A program made the position numbers and the translations under genes. A stretch of DNA of 64,000 nt. It comes from Vulcanimicrobiota bacterium (GTDB taxonomy: Bacteria; Vulcanimicrobiota; Vulcanimicrobiia; Vulcanimicrobiales; Vulcanimicrobiaceae). The stretch covers positions 25,169 through 89,168 of the forward strand of contig JAQBPK010000054.1 of assembly GCA_028287565.1 (NCBI GenBank), written 5' to 3'. Under the pieces are notes generated by a model. The model was not told the origin of the DNA. It did not search any database and saw only the letters and a program-made list of their open reading frames with translations. Below are positions 15,854 through 24,231 of the stretch, piece by piece; within the stretch, counting starts at the first letter, position 1; the number at the start of each line of letters is the position of its first letter.

Positions 15854-16351
15854 ATGGCTCGGAAGGGTGACGGCAAACCGACGCCGCCGAAGTCGCGGAA
15901 GCGCGTGCCGTCCGACAAACCGGGACAGCCTCGCGCGCGTACCGCACAGCAGCTGGAGCGCCAGGAGAAGGCATTCCTCGCCAGCGTCATCGACGGCAAG
16001 AGCGTCCGCGAGATCGCGGCCGAGCTCGGCGTTGACAAGGACACCGTGGTCTCGGACATCCGCCACGAAGAGCAGCGCCGGGCCGATGAGAACGCCGAGC
16101 GCCGCGAGGCGGACAAGGCCCGCTCGATCGCGTTCTACGAGACGGTCGCCCGCCGGGCGTTGCGCCGTGCCGAGATCAGCGACGAGATTCTCGAGCAAAT
16201 CCGCGACGGCGCGGAGTGCGAGAAGAAGGTCTCGGACCGCTCGTTCGATGCCGCGCTAAAGGCCCGGGAGCGGATCGACAAGTTGATCGGCCTCGACGCG
16301 CCGACGAAGGTCGACCTCGGCCTGCAGCAGTTGATGGACGCCTTGGAGTAG
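15854..16351 (+). CDS. Terminase small subunit
   Basis: 165 residues. Starts ATG 15854 with GGAGG upstream. Pro/Lys/Arg-rich N-terminus, then an HTH (GKSVREIAAELGVDKDTVVS, residues about 48-67) and long charged helices, the usual build of DNA-recognising small terminases. It lies directly upstream of the large subunit with a 2-base gap. It should bind the packaging site and start packaging. Confidence 0.75.
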   Translation: MARKGDGKPTPPKSRKRVPSDKPGQPRARTAQQLERQEKAFLASVIDGKSVREIAAELGVDKDTVVSDIRHEEQRRADENAERREADKARSIAFYETVARRALRRAEISDEILEQIRDGAECEKKVSDRSFDAALKARERIDKLIGLDAPTKVDLGLQQLMDALE

Positions 16352-16353
16352 AG

Positions 16354-17868
16354 ATGCCGAACGTCATCCGCTCCGATGCGCAGAAGCGGGCGGCGTTCGC
16401 GGAACGGCTGCGCCGGTACAAAGACGACCCGATCGGCTTCTGCCGCGACGTGCTCGACATGGATCCGCACGAGGGGCAGCAGCGTTGGCTCACGGAGTCC
16501 GGAGCGGGCCAGTGGCAGCCCGTCGACGTGAAGAGTCGCGCGCTAACGTGGCGCTGGCGCACGAGCGAGAACGCGCTCACGACCGGCAACCGCTGGGGCA
16601 AGTCGCACACCGCGGCCGCCAAGCGCATCTGGAAGGCCGTCTACCGCAAGGGTTGGGACGACGCGATCAAGGCCGCGATGCGCAAGAAGCACGCGCCGTA
16701 TCGCGGAATCAATATCTCGCTGACGGCGGACCAAGCCGGGCTCGTGTGGCGCAAGGCGTTCGGGATGCTGCAGGGGCCCAAGGCGGCCTGGCTGCTGCGC
16801 GACGTGAAGATGACGCCGTTTCCGACGTTCGAGTTCCTCAACGGCGCGCTGTTCGAAGCCCGCTCCACCGCGCGTGACGGCTTTCACCTGCTGGGCAACG
16901 ACTACGACGACGTCAACTGGGACGAAGCTGCCTTCGAACCAAAGTTCGGTTCGATCCTCGACAACGTGCTTCGGATGCGGTTGGTCGACCGGCGCGGTAC
17001 GCTCGACTACACGTCGACGGGCAACGGCCGCAACGAGTACGGCCGCTTCTTCCTCGAAGCGCGGGCGGGGAAACTTCCCGGCGTCTACGCCCAAACTGGG
17101 CCAAGCTACGAAAACCCACACGTTCCGGCCGATGAAGTCAAGAGAATCGCGGATCGCGTATCGGATCAAAAGCGCCGGCAAAACATCGGCGGCGAGATCG
17201 TCGACAACGGCGGCGACTTCTTCCCCGGCGATGACATCACAGCGTTCTGGGACTCCGACCTCAACGACCAGATCGACATCGTCAGCCGCGACGACGAGCA
17301 GATCCCGACGCGCATCCGCCTCATGCTTGGTGGGCAGGCGTGGGAGACGCGGTATCCGTCGCATCGGTACGTGCACGGCTGGGACCTAGCGGAACGCAAA
17401 GACTGGGCGACCGGATTCACGATCGACACGACGACGATGGTCGACGCGGACGGACGACCGCTCCGCATGCCGGTCGTCGAGTACGAGCGCTTTCACAAGC
17501 AAGGTTGGAAGCACGTCTACGCTCGCATCCGCGATCGCCACGCGCGATACGGCGGATCGGCGCGCGGCGTGACGGTCGTAGACTCAACCGGCGTCGGCGA
17601 CACCGTCGTCGAGGAGCTCGAAGACATCAGGGCCGAGGGCTATTGGTTCACCGGGCCCGCCAAAGACGATCTGCTCGCGAACTTGCAATCAGCGCTCAGC
17701 ACGCGCGAAGTCCGTGGCTTCTTCGTCGAGCAAGTCAACGACGAGCTGAGCTTCTACGACCGCAACGACAAAGGGCTCGTGAAAGACTGCGTCATGGGGC
17801 TCGCGCTCGCGGTGCTCTGGGCGATGCGCAACAAGCCGCGCCCGATGCTCCTTCCCCGCCTCGTCTAA
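16354..17868 (+). CDS. Terminase large subunit (ATPase and nuclease)
   Basis: 504 residues from ATG 16354 (GGAG 5 bases upstream); longer in-frame starts overlap the small subunit and are rejected. ATPase: Walker A TTGNRWGKSHTAA near residue 75, Walker B region DDVNWDEAAF near 187. RNase H-like nuclease: candidate acidic residues in GWDLAERKDWATG (near 343), VVDSTGVGD (near 410) and LVKDCVMG (near 478). It packages DNA into the prohead through the portal and cuts at initiation and termination. Confidence 0.93.
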   Translation: MPNVIRSDAQKRAAFAERLRRYKDDPIGFCRDVLDMDPHEGQQRWLTESGAGQWQPVDVKSRALTWRWRTSENALTTGNRWGKSHTAAAKRIWKAVYRKGWDDAIKAAMRKKHAPYRGINISLTADQAGLVWRKAFGMLQGPKAAWLLRDVKMTPFPTFEFLNGALFEARSTARDGFHLLGNDYDDVNWDEAAFEPKFGSILDNVLRMRLVDRRGTLDYTSTGNGRNEYGRFFLEARAGKLPGVYAQTGPSYENPHVPADEVKRIADRVSDQKRRQNIGGEIVDNGGDFFPGDDITAFWDSDLNDQIDIVSRDDEQIPTRIRLMLGGQAWETRYPSHRYVHGWDLAERKDWATGFTIDTTTMVDADGRPLRMPVVEYERFHKQGWKHVYARIRDRHARYGGSARGVTVVDSTGVGDTVVEELEDIRAEGYWFTGPAKDDLLANLQSALSTREVRGFFVEQVNDELSFYDRNDKGLVKDCVMGLALAVLWAMRNKPRPMLLPRLV

Positions 17869-17893
17869 CCGCTCACCACTACCGGAGGTCGCG

Positions 17894-17935
17894 ATGTCCA
17901 AACACGCCGCGACCGCCACCGGATTGTGCGCGTGA
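17894..17935 (+). CDS. 13-codon leader peptide coupled to the portal gene
   Basis: ATG 17894 carries the best ribosome site in this interval (CGGAGG, spacing about 5), and its TGA overlaps the portal GTG start as GTGA. The portal gene has no ribosome site of its own, so translation probably reaches it by termination-reinitiation. Encodes MSKHAATATGLCA. Confidence 0.5.
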   Translation: MSKHAATATGLCA

Positions 17936-19359
17936 GCGCCCCCACGCTGTACGGCCCCGACGGTCGCCCGCACGAGATCCGCAAAGCGGGAGTCGGCCCG
18001 ATGATCGCCGGCGCTGGTGCCACGTCGACCGTCTCGTCGATCATCGCGTCAGGCCAGCGCTCGCGCAACTACGACCTCGACGTGTACGCGATGCTGTCGG
18101 TGAAGCACCCGACGGTCTACGCCTGCATCACGCTGATCGCCGACGCCGTCGCCTCCGAAGGTTGGGAGATCGTCCCGCGAGGCCACCGCGGCGCCCAGCC
18201 GGCAAACGCGCAGACCGACCCCCGCGTCGCCGCCAATATCGCGGACGCCAACGACTTTTTCGCCATGGCGTCGCCGCACGAGACGGACCGCGCGCGAAAC
18301 CGGGGCATCGCCGCCGACCTCAAAACGTTCGGCTTCGCGGCGCTGCGCAAGAAGCGCGCGAACATTGAGGGCAAGCCCGTGCTCGCGGCGCTGGAGCGCG
18401 TCGACCCGCGAACGATCTCGATCCGGCTGAACGCCGCAGGAACAGCCGTCGACTCCTATCTGATCAAACGTCGCTCGAACGGCGCGCTCGCGACCTCCAC
18501 AAGCATGACAGAGATCGTTCCGCCCGCCGACATCGTGTTCTTCACGAGCTCCGGTGGCGACCCGATCACCGGCTTCACCTCGCCGCTCGAAGCGCTCGAC
18601 CTCACGCTCGCGACGGACCTCGCGCAGCGCCGCTATCGCGAGACGTACTGCCGGACCGGCGCGAAGCCCGGGCTCGTGCTGACCTCGGACACGTACGACG
18701 AGGACGCGTTCAAGGTCACCGAGGAGCAGATCCTCAAACAGCGCACCGGCGCGGCGAACGCGTACAAGACGCTGCTGCTGCCGGGCGGCTGGAAGATGGT
18801 CAACGTCCCGAGCGCCGGCGGCGACGACGCCGACTTCGTCGAGGCCACGGGGCTCAACCGCGAGGACATCACCGGCGTCTACCGCGTCCCGATGGGGATG
18901 GTGGTCTTCGCCGGCAACGCGCTGGGTAGCGGCGGCAAGGGCGAGGATCGCGAGTTCTTCGAGCGCTACGGCGTGCTGCCGGTCGAAGAGCTGATCTACG
19001 AGCGACTCACGATCTCCGTGCTGCGTGACGAGTTCGGCATCACGGACCTCGAAATGGTTCCCAAGCGCCGCAACGCGATGCGCGCCGACCGGCTCGACGA
19101 CGCGCTCAAGATGGTGCAGGTCGGCTTTGCGGGCGATGACGTTCGGACGTTCCTCAACGCGCCGCGCACCGAGCTGCCGGGCATGCAGACGCCGCTGTTC
19201 ATCCGCGCCGGCAAGAGCATCGCGGAAGACGAGCCGATCGATCCCGCCTCCGCAGGCGCAGCGACCACGACGGGCACTTCCGCCGACGCCGCGCAAGCGC
19301 AGCACGAGGTGGCCCAGAAGGGCGCGGGGCGCTTTCGCCGGGGACGCCAAGGCTACTGA
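17932..19359 (+). CDS. Portal protein (HK97-like)
   Basis: 475 residues. GTG 17932 is chosen because it overlaps the leader stop; GTG 17926 is the alternative. Portal-type features: an N-terminal region leading to VKHPTVYACITLIADAVAS, a central FTSSGGDPITGFTSPLEALDL, and NREDITGVYRVPMGMV near residue 315. It forms the dodecameric DNA channel at the prohead vertex. The last residues (AGRFRRGRQGY) look unnatural, and the reading continues better in the +1 frame as the MuF-like protein, suggesting a frameshift at a GGGG run (19326-19329). Confidence 0.9.
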   Translation: MSAPTLYGPDGRPHEIRKAGVGPMIAGAGATSTVSSIIASGQRSRNYDLDVYAMLSVKHPTVYACITLIADAVASEGWEIVPRGHRGAQPANAQTDPRVAANIADANDFFAMASPHETDRARNRGIAADLKTFGFAALRKKRANIEGKPVLAALERVDPRTISIRLNAAGTAVDSYLIKRRSNGALATSTSMTEIVPPADIVFFTSSGGDPITGFTSPLEALDLTLATDLAQRRYRETYCRTGAKPGLVLTSDTYDEDAFKVTEEQILKQRTGAANAYKTLLLPGGWKMVNVPSAGGDDADFVEATGLNREDITGVYRVPMGMVVFAGNALGSGGKGEDREFFERYGVLPVEELIYERLTISVLRDEFGITDLEMVPKRRNAMRADRLDDALKMVQVGFAGDDVRTFLNAPRTELPGMQTPLFIRAGKSIAEDEPIDPASAGAATTTGTSADAAQAQHEVAQKGAGRFRRGRQGY

Positions 19360-20167
19360 CGCCGTCGTCCGCAAGCGGGCAAAGAAGCTCGCGGCGTCGT
19401 TCGGCCGCATCCGCGACCAGCAACGCGACGACTTCCTCGCCGCTGTCGGTCTCGACGGCATCGAAAAGGCTGCGCGCAAGAAGCCGGACGGCACCGATGC
19501 TCCCGCGCTGACGGCCGACGAGATCGCCGCCATCCGTATCGCGATCGACGAGCTCGATCCCGTGCTGTACGCCGACGCGCTCTACGACGACATGACGGCG
19601 CTGGTGGAGGTCGCGTACAAAGACGCCGCCCGCCTCCTGGACGTCACCTCGTCGTTCGATGTGCCGCCGAAGTGGGCGCTGGAACACGTTCGCGAAGCCG
19701 CCGACCACGTCGCCTCGCTGATCGACGAGCGCGACCGGGCCGCCCTCACGACGGTGCTGGAAGACGCGCTCACCGAAGGGCTGAGCGCCGCCGATACCGC
19801 GCAGCGCCTGCACGACGCGTTCGACGTCATCGCGACGCCGGAGCGTACGACGCGATCGGACGCGTGGTTCGACACCGTGGCGCGCACGGAGCTTCAGCAG
19901 GCCGCGAACGACGGCCAGCGCGCGCTGTACGAAGCCGCCGGGATTCAAACCGTGCGCTGGCAGGCTGCGGAACCGTGCGACGAATGCGCCGCCTACGACG
20001 ACGAAGTCTACGCGCTCGACGACGTGCCCGAAGGTGGCCCCCCGATCCATCCGAACTGCCGCTGCGTCCTCGTACCGATGGACGAGGACCTCGGCGACCA
20101 CCGAGGTTCCGCCGAGGATCGCGCAGCCGCCCGCCGCGGCAACCAACCCGACGACACCGAGGAGTAG
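19331..20167 (+). CDS. MuF/SPP1 gp7-like head morphogenesis protein (no own start seen)
   Basis: About 278 residues of coherent protein in the +1 frame relative to the portal. The C-terminal domain is diagnostic: ARTELQQAANDGQR, WQAAEPCDECAAYDD and PPIHPNCRCVLVP. No plausible start codon or ribosome site lies near 19331; the frame is open upstream to 19025 but there only as a shadow of the portal. Removing one base at GGGG 19326-19329 would fuse it to the portal, and portal-MuF fusions are known in phages. This is either a fusion broken by a base error or a real frameshift. It probably acts in head assembly or as an ejected minor head protein. Confidence 0.8.
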   Translation, partial: AFAGDAKATDAVVRKRAKKLAASFGRIRDQQRDDFLAAVGLDGIEKAARKKPDGTDAPALTADEIAAIRIAIDELDPVLYADALYDDMTALVEVAYKDAARLLDVTSSFDVPPKWALEHVREAADHVASLIDERDRAALTTVLEDALTEGLSAADTAQRLHDAFDVIATPERTTRSDAWFDTVARTELQQAANDGQRALYEAAGIQTVRWQAAEPCDECAAYDDEVYALDDVPEGGPPIHPNCRCVLVPMDEDLGDHRGSAEDRAAARRGNQPDDTEE

Positions 20168-20168
20168 T

Positions 20169-20384
20169 ATGCTCACCGACGACGAGCGCGCAGTAGTTCA
20201 CTCGCTGGGCAAGTGCGCCTCGGACTTCTTTGCGCTGCCCGTAATGCACCCGTCAGACGTGCGCGAATTCGAAGCCGGAACGCACTCTCTGCAAAACATC
20301 GTCATGGCTCGCGCCGCCCAGCGCGCACATCCTGCGGATTTTCCGGTGAAGTCCCTGCCGCTGAAGCCCAGGAGTACCCCGTGA
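20169..20384 (+). CDS. Conserved small phage protein after MuF (71 residues)
   Basis: ATG 20169 with GGAG 4 bases upstream. Pattern SLGKCASDFFALPVMHPSD then HSLQNIVMARAAQRAHPADF resembles a small helical protein commonly found near phage head genes. Function unknown. Confidence 0.7.
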   Translation: MLTDDERAVVHSLGKCASDFFALPVMHPSDVREFEAGTHSLQNIVMARAAQRAHPADFPVKSLPLKPRSTP

Positions 20385-20539
20385 CCGACGACCAGCGCGA
20401 CCGCCGTCTCGACCGTGCCCAGACGCTCGCGAGCGCCGTCGGCGAGGTCGCGCGCAACATCATCGTCGCGGTCGCCGCCGCACGTGACCTTCAGGCCCAG
20501 CCGTCGAAGCCGACACCGCGTGCCGGGCTGCGCCGATGA
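20381..20539 (+). CDS. Small hypothetical protein (52 residues)
   Basis: GTG 20381 overlaps the previous stop (GTGA). One amphipathic helix (LASAVGEVARNIIVAVAAA). No domain recognised. Confidence 0.5.
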   Translation: MTDDQRDRRLDRAQTLASAVGEVARNIIVAVAAARDLQAQPSKPTPRAGLRR

Positions 20540-20685
20540 CGTACGTTCTCGCAGCCGCCCGATGCCTCACGGTCTCTGATCCGCGCTACGGCCGAGCATT
20601 CGCGCTGGAGCCCGGCGAACTGATCTTCGACCCGTACCTCGTGGAGTTGACGATGCGCGCGGGGATTCGGTTGCGGCGGGTGTAG
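20536..20685 (+). CDS. Small hypothetical protein (49 residues)
   Basis: ATG 20536 overlaps the preceding stop (ATGA). Contains EPGELIFDPYLVELTMRAGI, a compact conserved-looking segment. Function unknown. Confidence 0.55.
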   Translation: MTYVLAAARCLTVSDPRYGRAFALEPGELIFDPYLVELTMRAGIRLRRV

Positions 20686-20703
20686 CGTGGTAGAATTGGC
20701 GGG

Positions 20704-21069
20704 ATGAAACGCGCTACGTTGCTCGCCTCGATAGGCGCCACCGCGCTCGCGACCGCCATGCCGCTTCCGAACCTCGGAGTCACTTCGGCCGAGTCGCTGG
20801 CCGCGACGGAAGCCTTCGTCCCGATTATCCCATGGATCGACACCGGCGCCGGCCTCGTCGCATTCGCGGAAGCAACGGCAGCGCAGCAGCAAAAAGCGAT
20901 AGCGTATGCGCTCGACTTCTTGCGCACAGCGGCGACGGTTGGGTACGTCGGTCAGATCGCCTGCATTCGGATATGCGACACGCCCGGCCGTCCGAGCGCC
21001 GAGGAACTTCGTCGAGCAGGCCTGTGGCCCGTTATGAACCGAGCGCCGAAACTGTTGACCACGCAATAA
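20704..21069 (+). CDS. Hypothetical protein with possible signal sequence (121 residues)
   Basis: ATG 20704, weak GGCGGG upstream. N-terminus MKRATLLASIGATALATAM resembles a signal peptide or TM anchor; the rest is helical. Its position within the head module is odd for an exported protein. Confidence 0.55.
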   Translation: MKRATLLASIGATALATAMPLPNLGVTSAESLAATEAFVPIIPWIDTGAGLVAFAEATAAQQQKAIAYALDFLRTAATVGYVGQIACIRICDTPGRPSAEELRRAGLWPVMNRAPKLLTTQ

Positions 21070-21071
21070 GC

Positions 21072-21302
21072 GTGTCCCCCTACAACCCGCTCGCCATGCA
21101 ACGCATCCGCACCCGCAAAGCCGAGATCACGGCGCGCGTGAAAGCGGGCGAGATCACGGCGCAGCAGGGCGCGAAGCTGGCGCGCGAGTTCATCGACGAG
21201 ATGTTCCGACGACGCGGCGATCCCAAGCGCATCCCGATAGAGCGCGATGACACGCACGTCGAGACCGACGACGGCGCGTTCACGATACGCTGGCCGCGCT
21301 AG
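21072..21302 (+). CDS. Small hypothetical protein (76 residues)
   Basis: GTG 21072; ATG 21096 is an alternative and neither has a ribosome site. A basic helix (RIRTRKAEITARVKAGEITA) resembling a short SHOCT-like bundle precedes an acidic tail. Function unknown. Confidence 0.5.
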   Translation: MSPYNPLAMQRIRTRKAEITARVKAGEITAQQGAKLAREFIDEMFRRRGDPKRIPIERDDTHVETDDGAFTIRWPR

Positions 21303-21324
21303 CGACGAGATTTCCAAGGACCCC

Positions 21325-21351
21325 GAGCCGACGCGATGCGCCGGCTCTTTT
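21325..21351 (+). terminator. Intrinsic terminator
   Basis: GAGCCG (21325-21330) pairs with CGGCTC (21342-21347), followed by TTTT. Lies between the small head genes and the next transcription block. Confidence 0.55.
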
Positions 21352-21375
21352 CATGCCGAGAGGAACACCGCAAAC

Positions 21376-21924
21376 GTGAACGCTCGCCCGTTCGAGGACC
21401 TCAGTCTCACCGGACTGCTCTGGCTCTTCAATCGCGCCGTCCTGCATCCGCGCGGCTTCACGCTCGTCGTCATCACGGGCGACGATGGTCGCGCCATCGG
21501 CTGGCAGATCACGGGCGACGGCACGCAGCCGTTCGTCTTCGATCCCGAGACGGACGACGAGAAGTTCCGCGCCGTCGAGGCGTTCTTCGCCGCGGCCCGC
21601 TCCGAGCAACCGCAGGCCGCCGAGACCGCGTGCGGATGCCCCGCCGCCGGTCACCTCAAGACATGCGCCGTGGAGCTCGCGGACCAGGTCGCGAAGTTGA
21701 CGGCGGTGGTCGCGAGCGGCGGGCTGGAACGCTCGCGCGCGGTGGTCGCTACCGCCCTCAGTGACCATCCGTCGTTGCCGCCGCCGGTGCCCGTTGCCGC
21801 GACGGACTTCGCCGCTGCCCCCGTCACGTTCGAGTCAATCGTTTCCGCGCGACCTCGTTTCGGGCGCGACTCGTTCGACGCATCGTACGAGCAGGAGTCC
21901 AATATGGCGACGCGAGGCGCGTGA
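21376..21924 (+). CDS. Conserved phage head-module protein (182 residues)
   Basis: GTG 21376 chosen over a start 43 codons upstream. The N-terminal part (RPFEDLSLTGLLWLFNRAVL, GWQITGDGTQPFVFD) resembles a conserved hypothetical family in phages of high-GC hosts; the C-terminal half is Ala/Pro-rich. Role unknown, probably virion-associated by position. Confidence 0.65.
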   Translation: MNARPFEDLSLTGLLWLFNRAVLHPRGFTLVVITGDDGRAIGWQITGDGTQPFVFDPETDDEKFRAVEAFFAAARSEQPQAAETACGCPAAGHLKTCAVELADQVAKLTAVVASGGLERSRAVVATALSDHPSLPPPVPVAATDFAAAPVTFESIVSARPRFGRDSFDASYEQESNMATRGA

Positions 21925-22313
21925 TGGCAGACGTCTACTTCCACCTGAAGCCCCAAGCGGATGCCGACCGCCGCGCCGAGCGCCAGAAGGTCATCGCGAT
22001 GCGGCGCCTTGGCTACGAAAAGAACGGCCTGCACGTCTACCTCGACAGCGACACGGCGCGCGAGATGCTGCTGGAGATCGACCGCAAGTACTTCCGCCAA
22101 GAGTTTTTCGAGCTCGCCGATCCCGATTCGAACGTCGAGGTCATCTGCCGCGGCTGCCGGCGCCGCCACATCATCCCGCGCAGTGTTCCGTCGTTCAAGT
22201 GCCCGTGCTCGCCGCATGAAGAGCGCTCGACCGGCTACAACCGCGCCGAGCTCGCAGAGCGCGATCTTCTGACCGCGCGCAAGCCCGCGCAGAGCGGCCT
22301 GCTCACCGCGTAG
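21924..22313 (+). CDS. Hypothetical protein with zinc knuckle (129 residues)
   Basis: ATG 21924 overlaps the preceding TGA by one base (TGATG). Basic helical N-terminus and VICRGCRRRHIIPRSVPSF, then CPC, a likely metal site. Function unknown. Confidence 0.65.
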   Translation: MADVYFHLKPQADADRRAERQKVIAMRRLGYEKNGLHVYLDSDTAREMLLEIDRKYFRQEFFELADPDSNVEVICRGCRRRHIIPRSVPSFKCPCSPHEERSTGYNRAELAERDLLTARKPAQSGLLTA

Positions 22314-22402
22314 CGCGCACCGCGCGCGATCCACCGATTCCCTTCGGACGGCGCTGCTGCGTCGCGTCCGTGTTCGCACACGCCCAACGGAGGCAACCAG
22401 CC

Positions 22403-23011
22403 ATGTCCGACACCAGCAAACCCACCAGTATCCTCGGCGTCATCCGCAAAGGCCGCGAGGCCCGAATCGCCGCCGAAGCGACCGCGAATGCCCCGGAAAC
22501 CACGACCGAGGAGAAACCCGTCGAGAAGGCGGCCGAGATCGACGTCCTCTTCAAGGCGGGCTCGCTCGACGCCGAGCGCGGAGTCATCACCGCCTTCGCG
22601 AGCGCCGCGGGAATCGTGGACCGCGACGGCGACCGCATCTCGCAGGACGACCTCACGAGCATGGCCTACGGGTTCACCGGCTCGCAGACGCGCGTGTTCA
22701 AGGCGAATCACACGGACGTTCTCGACAAGGTCGAGCTCGTGGGTTCGATCGTCGGCGCACCGATCCTCAAGAGCGGCCGCACGATCGCGCTGGGCGAGGA
22801 GCTTCCGCCGCAGAGCGACAGCGACCCGCGCGTTGCCAAGGGTGAAGCCGTCGACCTCGTGATCGGGATGAACATCGAAAAGGGCAAGGCGACGCACTGG
22901 CTCGTCGAGCTCGACCCGCACGACCCCGAAATCGTCGAGAAGGCGAAGACCGGCGGGCTCGCGGGGCTCTCGGTCGGCATCCGCGCATCGCGCACGCCGG
23001 CGGAGGCGTAG
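22403..23011 (+). CDS. Prohead protease, XkdF-like
   Basis: 202 residues; ATG 22403 follows GGAGG by 10 bases. The segment GVITAFASAAGIVDRDGDRI, then FKANHTD and a later GLAGLSVGI match the XkdF-type phage serine protease layout; the His of KANHTD is a likely catalytic residue. Expected to trim capsid and scaffold during maturation. It is directly followed by the scaffold gene. Confidence 0.75.
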   Translation: MSDTSKPTSILGVIRKGREARIAAEATANAPETTTEEKPVEKAAEIDVLFKAGSLDAERGVITAFASAAGIVDRDGDRISQDDLTSMAYGFTGSQTRVFKANHTDVLDKVELVGSIVGAPILKSGRTIALGEELPPQSDSDPRVAKGEAVDLVIGMNIEKGKATHWLVELDPHDPEIVEKAKTGGLAGLSVGIRASRTPAEA

Positions 23012-23015
23012 GCGC

Positions 23016-24137
23016 ATGCCCGAGATCAACGACCTCAGCGTGAAGGGTATGGACGAGCTCACGTTCGTCTTCACTGAATTCGGCGGCCAGAAATGGCAGC
23101 AGCGCAATCAAGACGCCATTACGCTCATCACCAAGGGCGGCCCCGAAGCTGACACCGCGAAATCAAAGTCGTTCCTCGGCGACCTGTGGAGCAAGGTCGC
23201 TGGCAAGGCCGCTCCGGCGGAAGCAACCGCGGCCGCTCCCGCCGCGACGACCAAGGCTGACGCCGAGGGTGGCGACCTCGCGACGACAATCGCCGAGAAC
23301 GCAGCCGACTGGGCCGCGCGCTCGATGTCGTGGGATGCGCTCTCGGCGCTGATCTGCCAACTGAACTGCGACCTCTCGATGGTCTTCCAGTCCGGCGATG
23401 CGTTCACCGACGACGAGAAGAAGATCGCGGCGCAGCGCTGCATCGAAGCGTTCGGGGCCGCGGCGTACAAGCTGCTCCCGATGCTGCTGGGCAACGTCGA
23501 GATCGGTCTCGTCGACGACGTCTCCAAAGCGGGCGCACGGCACTCCAAGAAGGACGCGGAGCGCATCAAAAAGATCGGCGAGCACGCGGGCGCGATCAAC
23601 GATCTGCACGGCCAGCTGATGGATGCCGAGGATGCGAAGGACGGCGCTAGCGACGAGGCGACGGAGAAGGGCGCGACCGCGCAACCGGACGCCGTTGCCG
23701 CAACGATCGCGCCGAGCACTGCTCCTCCAGCCGAAACTGTCGCATCGAAGGCTGACGCCGCGCAACCGCCCGCACAGCAACCGCCCGCGGAACCGGCCTT
23801 GGCTGCGATGCTGAAGGCGACGCTCGACGCGTTCACCGCAACGCTGCAGCAGTCGGTGACGACGCAGCTCGAAACGCACGCGAAGGCGTTTGACGATCGG
23901 TTCGTCGCGCTCGACGACAAGATCGCGAAGGCGACGGCCGCGAAGCCCGAACCGTCGCCGCTGCAAGCGTCCGTCGCGGCGATCAAAGCTGCGCAGCTGC
24001 CGACCGCGCCAGCGGGCGCGCCCGCGCTCACGACGACCGGCGAGTACAAGGCGGGTGCGCTGATCGAGCTTCCGCCGGTCCAACACGACGGATCGATCCG
24101 CGGCATCCTCAAGGCGAAGCGCGAGCAGCAGGCCTAG
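23016..24137 (+). CDS. Scaffold-like capsid assembly protein
   Basis: 373 residues, Ala/Lys/Glu/Pro-rich. A helical domain (about 95-190, SWDALSALICQLNCDLSMVF) is followed by a long low-complexity and coiled region (ATLDAFTATLQQSVTTQLET) and a C-terminal patch with GSIRGILKAKRE. Position between protease and capsid and its composition fit a scaffold. ATG 23016. Confidence 0.65.
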   Translation: MPEINDLSVKGMDELTFVFTEFGGQKWQQRNQDAITLITKGGPEADTAKSKSFLGDLWSKVAGKAAPAEATAAAPAATTKADAEGGDLATTIAENAADWAARSMSWDALSALICQLNCDLSMVFQSGDAFTDDEKKIAAQRCIEAFGAAAYKLLPMLLGNVEIGLVDDVSKAGARHSKKDAERIKKIGEHAGAINDLHGQLMDAEDAKDGASDEATEKGATAQPDAVAATIAPSTAPPAETVASKADAAQPPAQQPPAEPALAAMLKATLDAFTATLQQSVTTQLETHAKAFDDRFVALDDKIAKATAAKPEPSPLQASVAAIKAAQLPTAPAGAPALTTTGEYKAGALIELPPVQHDGSIRGILKAKREQQA

Positions 24138-24176
24138 CCAATCTGTCCCGGCCGCGCGCGCGGCCGCCCCACCCCC

Positions 24177-24205
24177 GAGAGCGTTCCTTGAGCGCTCTCC
24201 TTTTT
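24177..24205 (+). terminator. Intrinsic terminator before the capsid gene
   Basis: GAGAGCG (24177-24183) pairs with CGCTCTC (24193-24199), then C and TTTTT. Likely partial termination, letting capsid be transcribed or processed at a different level. Confidence 0.7.
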
Positions 24206-24231
24206 CGCATGCCCGATTAGGAGGGCTCTCC

